DNA from: an uncultured Duncaniella sp.
GTDB lineage: Bacteria; Bacteroidota; Bacteroidia; Bacteroidales; Muribaculaceae
Length of the DNA stretch: 8,859 bases
Direction of reading: 5' to 3'
Assembly: GCA_910588795.1 (NCBI GenBank)
Contig: CAJURI010000078.1
Coordinates: 1 to 8,859 of the forward strand
Positions 1-5,936 of the stretch are shown piece after piece. The notes beneath the pieces were generated by a model. The model was not told the origin of the DNA. It was given only the letters and a program-made list of their open reading frames with translations, and did not search any database. Numbering within the stretch: the first letter of the stretch is position 1; each line of letters begins with the position of its first letter. The translations under genes were made by a program, and so were the position numbers.

Positions 1-54
1 TCTGCCGTTCAAGAAGTTGGACTCACTATTTTATGGTTTAGCGGACAGTAATAG
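1..54. other. Foreign sequence abutting the pump gene, possible mobile-element end
   Basis: In the reading frame of the downstream pump this stretch ends in two stop codons, TAA TAG at 49-54. The very next codons (from 55) read FFIDRP, the conserved N-terminus of RND permeases. The normal start codon and first few codons have therefore been replaced by unrelated sequence. The TTTAGCGGACAGTAAT at 37-52 has the look of an insertion-sequence terminus, and one frame (2-61) reads as the tail of an open protein. I cannot name a family, because no inverted-repeat partner or target duplication is inside the window. A chimeric contig edge would look the same. Confidence 0.35.
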
Positions 55-96
55 TTTTTTATAGACCGGCCGATATTTGCTACGGTTCTGGCAATA

Positions 97-3000
97 TTGA
101 TGGTGCTTGTGGGGCTTATTACAGTCAAGTCCCTTCCAATAGCACAGTATCCTGACATCACCCCTCCGACGGTAATGGTGAGGGCTTCATATCCCGGAGC
201 TGATGCCGAGACTGTGGCCAAGGTGATAGGTGAACCTATCGAACAACAGATCAACGGCGTTGAAGGGATCATGTACATGAGCTCCAATTCCGGTGCAGGC
301 TCGTATGATCTTACTGTGACTTTTGAGAATGGTACAGATCTTGATGAGGCAGCTGTGAAGGTTCAGAACCGCATATCACTTGCCGAGGCTACACTCCCGG
401 CTGCAGTAAAGGAACAGGGGATATCAGTTATGTCCGAATCCTCCAATATCATACTCTTTATCGCTCTTGAGGGGGATAAGGACCATGACTACTCGGCACT
501 CTATCTCACTAACTATGCTCAGCTTAACATCATCGATGAAATATCTCGCATAGATGGTGTCGGAGGGGCCGGTGCTTTTGGCGGCGGCGAGTACAGTATG
601 CGTGTATGGCTCGATCCTGACAAAATGCAGGTGCGCGGGCTGACACCCGCGGATGTTATGCAGATGATCAGATCCCAGAATCTCGAAGTATCTGCCGGTA
701 GTGTCGGCACACCTCCAGCCTCGGAGAATGTGGATTTTGAATTCACTCTTACCGCTCAAGGCCAGTTGTCGACAGCCAAGGAGTTTTCCAATATCATACT
801 TAGGGCTGAACCGGACGGTTCATTGCTTCATCTTAAGGATATAGCAAAAGTTGAGCTGGGCAGCAATTCTTATTCGGACATTTCCCATGTGTCGGGCAAA
901 TCGGCCGGGCTTATCGGTGTGCAGCAGCTGCCAGGAGCTAATGCTCTCGAAGTGGCCGGAAAAGTCAAGGAAAAGCTTGATGAACTGTCGCAATATTTCC
1001 CCGATGGAGTGCACTATCGTGTGATAATGGATACGACAACATTTGTAACAGCTTCCATTGACGAAGTGCTTGTGACATTTGTGGAAACGACCCTTATTGT
1101 CATGATAGTTATTCTGCTGTTCCTTCAGAGCTGGAGTGCTGTCATAATCCCCATGATAGCAATTCCGGTTTCGCTTATAGCCACATTCGCTGTGATGAAA
1201 ATCATGGGATTCTCGTTGAATACATTGACTCTTTTCGGGCTTGTGCTTGCGATAGCAATAGTGGTGGATGACGCCATTGTGGTTGTGGAGGATTGTGCCA
1301 GACTTGTACAGGAAGGCAAGCTCACTCCACGGCAGAGCGCGGAGAAGGCTATGGAAGAGCTTCAAGGTCCTGTTATTGGAGAAGTGCTTGTGCTTCTTTC
1401 GGTTTTTGTGCCTACGGCATTCATCAGCGGTATCACGGGAGAACTTTACAAGCAATTCGCTCTGACGATTGCTGTATCAGTGGCGTTCTCAGGATTTAAT
1501 GCGTTGACATTTACGCCGGCCATGTGCGCGTTGTTTCTTCGAAAGAAAGAGAATTCCGGAACTGGCTTCTTCCTGTACAGGTGGTTCAACAAAGGTTATG
1601 CCTGGTCTCTTGCAAAATATGTGAAATGGGTAGGCTCACTTCTCAAGCGTCCTGTCGTGGCTATTTCGCTTTACTTTGTCATATGTGCCGTGGCCTTTTG
1701 GGGATTCATCAAGTGGCCCTCAAGTTATATACCGGAAGAGGATCAGGGTTATTTCATGACATCTATCCAATTGCCTACAGGTGCTTCCCTTGACAGGACT
1801 GACAAAGTTGTATCCCAGCTCTCCGACAGTATCCTGAATATTCCGGAGGTGGAGAATGTGATCGCTATTTCAGGAGAGTCCATGATGGGTGGAAGCACAG
1901 GAGGAAATACCGGCTCTCTGTTTGTGGTGCTTAAGCCATGGAAAGAACGAAAGGGGAGAGGCCAGAGTGTCAATGATGTCATAGACAAGGTGAATCTCAT
2001 CGCCTCCACGTTTCAGGAACCGATAGTCTTTTCTATCAATCCGCCAGCCATTCCCGGACTCGGAATGACCTCAGGCATGCAGATGCAGATTCTTGATATA
2101 AACAACCGTGGGGCTGACGCTTTGGCTGATGCTATACGTGATATGCAGGAGAAAGGTGCCGGAGATCCGAGGTTTGCACAGCTCACATCACAGTTCCAAG
2201 GATCCGTGCCTCAGTACACAATAAAGGTTGATCGTGATCGGGCCAAGATGCTTAGTCTTACACTTGAGGACATTTACAGTACACTGTCGGCGTTCATGGG
2301 AGGATCGTATGTGAACGATTTTGTAAAATTCGGCCGTACCTATCAGGTTACTGTCAGTGCGCGAGAGGACGCCCGCGGATATATTGATGACATTCCTCGC
2401 CTGTCGGTGCGCAACAGTCTTGGTGAGATGGTGCCTTTCTCATCGTTTGCTACTGTCGAGCCGTCGCAGGGTCAGGCCTCTGTGAGCCGTTACAATATGT
2501 ACACTACAGCATCAATAACAGGCACTCCGGCCCACAATGTATCTACTGCTGATTGCATAGCTGGCATGGAGCAGTTGCTGAAGGATGCGGTGGGGAATGA
2601 TTTTGCCTATGCCTGGACAGGAGAGGCCTATCAGGAGACACAGTCCGGGACAACGATTACGATGATTCTGCTGTTTGCTGTCATTATAACTCTGCTCGTT
2701 CTGGCCGCCCAGTACGAAAGCTGGACTGATCCATTGGCTGTGATAATATCAATGCCTACCGCCATTCTCGGAACAGTGATAGGTTGTATAGTCATGTCAC
2801 AGTCCATATCGATATACACCCAGATAGGCATAATATTGCTGTTAGGTTTGTCGGCAAAGAATGCCATCCTCATAGTGGAGTATGCGATTGACTACCGTAA
2901 GACAGGCATAAGCATACGCCAGGCGGCATCCGATGCAGGCCGCATACGTTTCCGTCCCATCATGATGACAGCTTTGGCATTCGTGTTCGGCGTCATGCCC

Positions 3001-3231
3001 ATGATTTTCGCGACAGGGGCAGGTGCAGCCTCCAGGATAGCTCTCGGCACGGCAGTTGTTTTCGGTATGGCTATAAATGCAATTGTCGGCACTCTTTTCG
3101 TGCCTGGGTTCTGGGAGCTGCTTCAGTCGTTCAAGGAAAAGTATCTCAGCCGGTTGTTCGTGTCATCTACTAAACTCCCCTCCGGAGACAAGTCAGAGAT
3201 GTCATCTGGGAGTGATGATGGTTCCATCTGA
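97..3231 (+). CDS. RND (HAE1/AcrB-type) multidrug efflux permease, 5' end disrupted
   Basis: This is the inner-membrane proton/drug antiporter of a tripartite efflux pump, which takes substrates from the periplasm and passes them to an outer-membrane channel through a membrane-fusion protein. Counting from TTG97, the visible marks are the IAQYP motif after TM1, periplasmic loop 1 (about 15-320), TM2 (about 323-345), the TM4 proton-relay pair DD at 391-392, the PEEDQGYF stretch opening loop 2 (from about 550), TM8 (about 852-875), the TM10 lysine in SAKNAILIVEYA (K921) and TM12 (about 982-1005). Total length is close to the roughly 1,040-1,050 residues of the family. Homology starts earlier, at codon 55 (FFIDRPIFATVLAIL), but stops at 49-54 and the lack of ATG/GTG/TTG there leave TTG97 or ATG100 as first starts. 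These cut TM1 in half, so the gene may be inactive. No TolC-like gene follows. The family is certain, function is not. Confidence 0.92.
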   Translation: MMVLVGLITVKSLPIAQYPDITPPTVMVRASYPGADAETVAKVIGEPIEQQINGVEGIMYMSSNSGAGSYDLTVTFENGTDLDEAAVKVQNRISLAEATLPAAVKEQGISVMSESSNIILFIALEGDKDHDYSALYLTNYAQLNIIDEISRIDGVGGAGAFGGGEYSMRVWLDPDKMQVRGLTPADVMQMIRSQNLEVSAGSVGTPPASENVDFEFTLTAQGQLSTAKEFSNIILRAEPDGSLLHLKDIAKVELGSNSYSDISHVSGKSAGLIGVQQLPGANALEVAGKVKEKLDELSQYFPDGVHYRVIMDTTTFVTASIDEVLVTFVETTLIVMIVILLFLQSWSAVIIPMIAIPVSLIATFAVMKIMGFSLNTLTLFGLVLAIAIVVDDAIVVVEDCARLVQEGKLTPRQSAEKAMEELQGPVIGEVLVLLSVFVPTAFISGITGELYKQFALTIAVSVAFSGFNALTFTPAMCALFLRKKENSGTGFFLYRWFNKGYAWSLAKYVKWVGSLLKRPVVAISLYFVICAVAFWGFIKWPSSYIPEEDQGYFMTSIQLPTGASLDRTDKVVSQLSDSILNIPEVENVIAISGESMMGGSTGGNTGSLFVVLKPWKERKGRGQSVNDVIDKVNLIASTFQEPIVFSINPPAIPGLGMTSGMQMQILDINNRGADALADAIRDMQEKGAGDPRFAQLTSQFQGSVPQYTIKVDRDRAKMLSLTLEDIYSTLSAFMGGSYVNDFVKFGRTYQVTVSAREDARGYIDDIPRLSVRNSLGEMVPFSSFATVEPSQGQASVSRYNMYTTASITGTPAHNVSTADCIAGMEQLLKDAVGNDFAYAWTGEAYQETQSGTTITMILLFAVIITLLVLAAQYESWTDPLAVIISMPTAILGTVIGCIVMSQSISIYTQIGIILLLGLSAKNAILIVEYAIDYRKTGISIRQAASDAGRIRFRPIMMTALAFVFGVMPMIFATGAGAASRIALGTAVVFGMAINAIVGTLFVPGFWELLQSFKEKYLSRLFVSSTKLPSGDKSEMSSGSDDGSI

Positions 3232-3233
3232 TA

Positions 3234-3989
3234 TTATTTCTTCATCCATTTATATCTTTCTGACGGATCCATCTTCTCTATGGCATAACGTAGTGATGTG
3301 CGTGACATATGTCTGTGGTGAGAGGCAAGAAATGTCCGCAGGAGCTCTATGTCACGTTTCCCGATTTCACGCAGCATCCAGCCGACTGCTTTATGGATCA
3401 GATCGTGGGGATGGTTCAGGAGTTTGATGGCAATCCTCAAAGTGTCATCGAACTGATATGCACGAATAAGCGTGAAGGTGGAAACGATGGCTATGCGTTG
3501 TTCCCAGAGATTGTCGCTGTCGGCAAGTCGGTCGAGCAGGTTGCGGTCAGGCATGTTCCCGTCGGGAAGTGGCCATAGAAGCCATGTGCCGAGTATGTAT
3601 TCGCATGACAGATCGACCAGGTCCCAGTTATTGGCCTGACGGGCATGTCGAAGAAAGAAATCGGCTATTTCTTTTCTCCTTTCAGCTTTGGCCGTAGGAG
3701 GCTCTTTGCGCTTAGGCACGGCTGCCTTCATCTCTTCAACGAGCAGGAGCAGACCGCATAGGCGTGCTTCATGCCAGGGACTGTAAAGTAGCCTTTCGAT
3801 TTCTGTAAATGGCACGTCAAGCCTTGATTCCTTTACAACGAGTCTGGTCTGCGGGACTTTAAGTCCGAGAAACAGATCACCTTCTCCGTATTCACCTTTC
3901 CCTGTCTTGAAGAACCGTGAAAGTATGAGCCGTTGTTTCTCATTTCTCATTGAGCCCAGAGTGTCAAGAATATCACCTGCCGTTGTCAT
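3234..3989 (-). CDS. AlkD-like DNA alkylation repair protein (HEAT-repeat DNA glycosylase)
   Basis: The 251-residue cytoplasmic protein belongs to the DNA alkylation repair family (PF08713 type). Its characterised member, Bacillus cereus AlkD, excises N3- and N7-alkylated purines using a curved stack of HEAT-like helices. The sequence is helical throughout and keeps the family landmarks: ANNWDLVDLSCEYI at 119-132, supplying the tryptophan (W122) and catalytic-type aspartate (D126); WEQRIAIV at 162-169, with the DNA-contacting arginine (R165); and HKAVGWMLREIG at 199-210, with the second key tryptophan (W204). Length is normal. The start ATG at 3989-3987 lies about 24 nt from the predicted transcription start, with no Shine-Dalgarno. 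The gene runs towards the pump gene, with only two bases between their stop codons. Substrate range is inferred from the family. Confidence 0.9.
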   Translation of the reverse strand: MTTAGDILDTLGSMRNEKQRLILSRFFKTGKGEYGEGDLFLGLKVPQTRLVVKESRLDVPFTEIERLLYSPWHEARLCGLLLLVEEMKAAVPKRKEPPTAKAERRKEIADFFLRHARQANNWDLVDLSCEYILGTWLLWPLPDGNMPDRNLLDRLADSDNLWEQRIAIVSTFTLIRAYQFDDTLRIAIKLLNHPHDLIHKAVGWMLREIGKRDIELLRTFLASHHRHMSRTSLRYAIEKMDPSERYKWMKK

Positions 3990-3999
3990 TTTATTGCCG

Positions 4000-4036
4000 T
4001 TTGTATTTAAATTATTGGCAAAGTTAAGTATATTTG
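4000..4036 (+). promoter_or_regulatory. Bacteroidetes-type promoter of the DKNYY-repeat gene
   Basis: TATATTTG at 4029-4036 matches TAnnTTTG exactly. The best upstream element is TTTG at 4000-4003, 25 nt away, which is longer than the usual spacing of about 19-21. The start site would be near 4042, leaving a leader of only about 15 nt before ATG 4058. The -7 box sits two bases from the opposing -7 box, so the two polymerases probably exclude each other. Confidence 0.5.
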
Positions 4037-4047
4037 CATGATTACAA
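4019..4047 (-). promoter_or_regulatory. Bacteroidetes-type promoter of the AlkD-like gene
   Basis: On the minus strand TTG (4047-4045) is followed after 18 nt by TAACTTTG (4026-4019), a full match to the Bacteroidetes -7 consensus TAnnTTTG. Transcription would start near 4013, about 24 nt before the AlkD-like ATG. It overlaps the promoter of the divergent gene. Confidence 0.6.
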
Positions 4048-4057
4048 TATATAACTG

Positions 4058-4675
4058 ATGAAAAGATACATTATTATAACGGTTTTATTATTCACGGCAA
4101 TTCCAACTATATTGTGTGAACGGCGTATTGACGACCGCGACAGATATCCGGGGCACAGGACTGAACATTATTGGCATTATCATTGTCCATCTTATTTTGT
4201 AAGTCGCAACGGAGTATTCTTTGATGGAAAGTCGATAAAAGGGGCCGATCCAAAAAGTTTCAGGATTCTTGATGATGGTTATGCCATGGATAAGTGGCAT
4301 ATCTACTATTTCGGGGAAATTTTGTCAGATGCTGCTCAGTCATTCAAGGTTCTGGGTTACGGTTATGCCAAGGACAATTGGAGCATATTTTATGATGGGT
4401 GTAGGATCGAGGGTGCATCGGTAGGAAATTTTAGTGTCCTGTCCGACTGGTATGCCAAGGACAACTGGAATGTCTACTTTGACGGCAAAAAGATTGATGA
4501 GGCTTCTCCCGGTACATTTATGGTGCTCAGGGATGGATATGCCAAAGATCGATGGACAGTTTATTATGACGGCATGAAAGTTGAAGAAGCCTCTGCCGGG
4601 TCATTCAATTGCCTTAAAGATGGATATGCGGAGGACAATTGGAATACATTTTACAAAGGCAGAAAGCTTGACTGA
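4058..4675 (+). CDS. Secreted DKNYY-repeat protein of unknown role
   Basis: The 205-residue protein opens with MKRY and a hydrophobic core (residues 5-19), so it is exported. C20 after PTIL is a poor lipobox because residue -1 is Leu, so signal peptidase I processing is likelier than lipidation. The rest matches the DKNYY family (PF13644 type), whose repeats alternate an aromatic-rich strand with a short loop. Five copies start at F68, F96, F125, F154 and F183, with a half copy before them (YFVSRNGVFFDGKSIKGAD, 46-64). The consensus is F-x-V-L-x-D-G-Y-A-K-D-x-W-x-x-Y-Y-D-G-K-x-I-x-x-A-S. The segment before the repeats is rich in His, Tyr and Arg. No catalytic residues are recognisable; a structural or binding role in the periplasm or at the surface is a guess. 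The ATG is fixed by the signal peptide. The gene appears to be transcribed alone. Confidence 0.85.
   Translation: MKRYIIITVLLFTAIPTILCERRIDDRDRYPGHRTEHYWHYHCPSYFVSRNGVFFDGKSIKGADPKSFRILDDGYAMDKWHIYYFGEILSDAAQSFKVLGYGYAKDNWSIFYDGCRIEGASVGNFSVLSDWYAKDNWNVYFDGKKIDEASPGTFMVLRDGYAKDRWTVYYDGMKVEEASAGSFNCLKDGYAEDNWNTFYKGRKLD
4259..4672 (+). repeat. Five tandem coding repeats of 87 bp (29 residues)
   Basis: Copies begin at 4259, 4343, 4430, 4517 and 4604. The three inner copies are exactly 87 bp; the first is one codon shorter and the last is cut short by the stop codon. Each carries a version of GGNTATGCCAAGGANAANTGG encoding GYAKDNW. Copies have diverged at the DNA level, mostly at third positions, so the array is old and not a fresh duplication. 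Confidence 0.8.
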
Positions 4676-4726
4676 TTTGACATATTGTAACTGAGATTGT
4701 GTCGTGAATGAAAATAATTGACCCTG

Positions 4727-4760
4727 TTGACACCATTCTCGGAAATAATTCGTACATTTG
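4727..4760 (+). promoter_or_regulatory. Promoter of the RNase P RNA gene
   Basis: TACATTTG at 4753-4760 matches the Bacteroidetes -7 box TAnnTTTG. TTG at 4727-4729 lies 23 nt upstream, slightly long. The predicted start near 4765 coincides with the first base of the P1 helix of the RNA, which supports both calls. Confidence 0.65.
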
Positions 4761-4764
4761 CAGT

Positions 4765-5208
4765 GGTAGCAGGACGGTCGTGTCGCTTGCCGAGTGGATA
4801 TCGTATCCTGAGCGGCAAGAGGAAAGTCCGGGCAACACAGAGCACCATACTCTTTAACTGGGAGCTGTCGGTGACGGCAGAGTAACGTGACAGAGAATGA
4901 CAGCCTTCGTGCCGTTCAGGCATCGGAGGTGATGGTGAAAAGGCGGGGTAAGAGCCCACCGGATGTTATGGCGACATAGCATGCCGCACGTCTTATGGGT
5001 TGCAAGGCCATGTATACCGGCAAGCGGAATCTCGTTCATGGGATCCGCAATGGGTTGCTCGCCCATCGCCGGGGGGTAGGCTGCTCGAGTGCCGAAGCGA
5101 AGCCAGGCACCAATTAGATAAATGACTGCGACCGCCGCGGTAACCTGTAAGCGAAACGCTTGACGAGAAGTCCCGCGACGACATAACCCGGCTTATAGTC
5201 CTGCTACC
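4765..5208 (+). ncRNA. rnpB: RNase P RNA, bacterial class A
   Basis: This is the catalytic RNA that, with the RnpA protein, removes 5' leaders from precursor tRNAs. The ends form a perfect 11-bp P1 helix, GGTAGCAGGAC (4765-4775) with GTCCTGCTACC (5198-5208). Conserved blocks appear in order: GAGGAAAGTCCGGGC (4819-4833), the ACAGAGAA region near 4890, GGTAAGAGCCCACC (4947-4960), GCAAGGCC near 5001, GGTAGGCTGCTCGAG (5075-5089, containing the GGU that pairs with tRNA CCA), ATAAATGACTG (5118-5128) and ACATAACCCGGCTTAT (5181-5196). At about 444 nt it is longer than the 377-nt E. coli RNA. Much of the excess is an enlarged P19 region between 5129 and 5180. It has its own promoter and a U-rich tail. 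Ends are set from P1 and may be off by a few bases. Confidence 0.95.
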
Positions 5209-5222
5209 TTTTATTTCTTTTA
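5198..5222 (+). terminator. U-rich 3' end of RNase P RNA
   Basis: The 3' strand of P1 is followed at once by TTTTATTTCTTTT (5209-5221). A stable helix next to a U tract is how many RNase P RNA genes end, so the mature 3' end and the termination signal probably coincide. No separate hairpin is seen. Confidence 0.45.
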
Positions 5223-5334
5223 ATACAATTTATGCACATACAATGGAGGTTACCGACATGCTGATATTCCTCGGCTCTTGAACTTTTGCACGATATGCAG
5301 GGTTATTCCTTAGAATCAATATTTGTTATTTATT

Positions 5335-5586
5335 ATGAGTTTTCTTTGGTATATTATCATCGGTATTCTCTCGGGCTTTGTGGCCGGGAAACTTATGCGT
5401 GGCGGTGGCTTCGGCATTATCGTCAATCTTATTGTGGGAATCATAGGCGGCGTGCTTGGCGGATGGCTATTCGGCCTCCTTGGCATCACCACAAGCAGCA
5501 TAATAGGCAGCCTAATCACCTCGGTGGTAGGTGCCATAGTCTTGCTGTGGATAACAGGGCTTATCAGCCGTTCGGTCAACCGCTGA
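5335..5586 (+). CDS. YeaQ/YmgE/GlsB-family small membrane protein
   Basis: An 83-residue, very hydrophobic, glycine-rich protein with about three membrane segments (residues 3-20, 27-49, 55-77) separated by short polar turns, including KLMRGGGFG at 19-27. This is the pattern of the transglycosylase-associated/GlsB family (PF04226 type), small inner-membrane proteins often linked to stress response, with no known enzymatic activity. I chose ATG 5335 (MSFLWYII) because family members start this way. A TTG at 5323 would add four residues. No Shine-Dalgarno is present. The 126 bases between the RNase P RNA and this start hold no clear TAnnTTTG box; AATATTTG at 5318-5325 is one mismatch away but too close to the start. 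The promoter is therefore unresolved. A terminator follows, so the gene stands alone. Confidence 0.85.
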   Translation: MSFLWYIIIGILSGFVAGKLMRGGGFGIIVNLIVGIIGGVLGGWLFGLLGITTSSIIGSLITSVVGAIVLLWITGLISRSVNR

Positions 5587-5619
5587 TCCGTATTCTCTTG
5601 CCATGCCGATACTACTGCT

Positions 5620-5665
5620 CTCCGCATTGCCTGTTTGTCACATCCATGCGGAGGCTAATTTTTTT
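5620..5665 (+). terminator. Intrinsic terminator after the YeaQ-family gene
   Basis: CTCCGCAT (5620-5627) pairs perfectly with ATGCGGAG (5646-5653) around an 18-nt loop, followed by seven T residues at 5659-5665. It lies 34 nt past the stop codon. The large loop and five-base gap before the T run make it a moderate rather than ideal terminator. Confidence 0.7.
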
Positions 5666-5685
5666 CAAAAAAAATCGCAAATCTC

Positions 5686-5716
5686 TTGCGTGATTAAAAA
5701 AAAGTATCTACCTTTG
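5686..5716 (+). promoter_or_regulatory. Strong Bacteroidetes promoter of tRNA-Gln
   Basis: TTG at 5686-5688, a 20-nt spacer and TACCTTTG at 5709-5716 make the best consensus promoter in the window. Transcription would begin near 5722, giving a precursor with a leader of about 50 nt. I see no second tRNA or reading frame in that leader. Confidence 0.8.
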
Positions 5717-5773
5717 CAGTGTCAAAAACGAAAAGGGGTTAGAACCTGATCGATGAGACTAAAAGTTTTAAAT

Positions 5774-5844
5774 TGCCTTGTGGTGTAATGGTAGCACGTC
5801 GGATTCTGGTTCCGCCTGTGAGAGTTCGAATCTTTCCAAGGCAA
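5774..5844 (+). tRNA. tRNA-Gln, anticodon CTG
   Basis: A 71-nt cloverleaf folds cleanly: acceptor TGCCTTG (5774-5780) with CAAGGCA (5837-5843); D stem GTGT (5783-5786) with GCAC (5794-5797) around AATGGTA; anticodon loop TTCTGGT (5804-5810) with CTG at 5806-5808, which reads the glutamine codon CAG; a 4-nt variable loop; and T arm GAGAG-TTCGAAT-CTTTC (5820-5836). The discriminator is A5844. CCA is not encoded (CAA follows), so a CCA-adding enzyme must finish the end. The outermost anticodon-stem pair (positions 27-43, T5799 and C5815) is mismatched and one T-stem pair is G-T. Strong flanking promoter and terminator argue that it is expressed. Confidence 0.93.
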
Positions 5845-5845
5845 C

Positions 5846-5889
5846 AATAAAGAAAGAGCTAAGTTGAATGATTTAGCTCTTTCTTTATT
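5846..5889 (+). terminator. 17-bp hairpin terminator after tRNA-Gln
   Basis: AATAAAGAAAGAGCTAA (5846-5862) and TTAGCTCTTTCTTTATT (5873-5889) are perfect inverted repeats with a 10-nt loop, starting two bases after the tRNA discriminator. Read as a terminator, the core stem is GAGCTAA/TTAGCTC and the U-rich tail is its own 3' arm. The matching A-rich 5' arm means it could also stop transcription from the other side. Confidence 0.8.
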
Positions 5890-5936
5890 CTATTATTGTA
5901 TCCGGTCTGCATGTCCTGATAAACAAATGTATAGCC

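Noticed and set aside
820..1455. 211-codon open frame on the minus strand inside the pump gene
   Set aside because: It lies wholly within the well-conserved RND coding frame, is rich in His, Lys and Tyr without domains, and shows no start signals. It is a shadow of the real gene.
4651..5184. Several open frames on the minus strand across 4614-5184
   Set aside because: They cover the RNase P RNA, whose structure and conserved blocks explain the sequence. The translated products resemble no protein I know.
5286..5693. 135-codon plus-strand frame overlapping the YeaQ-family gene
   Set aside because: It runs out of frame through a gene with clear family character and through its terminator. Composition (many Arg, His, Tyr) is that of an off-frame reading.
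5717..5773. Possible second, degenerate tRNA or small RNA in the tRNA-Gln leader
   Set aside because: Only a short GGTT/AACC pairing is visible, with no cloverleaf elements. It is adequately explained as precursor leader.
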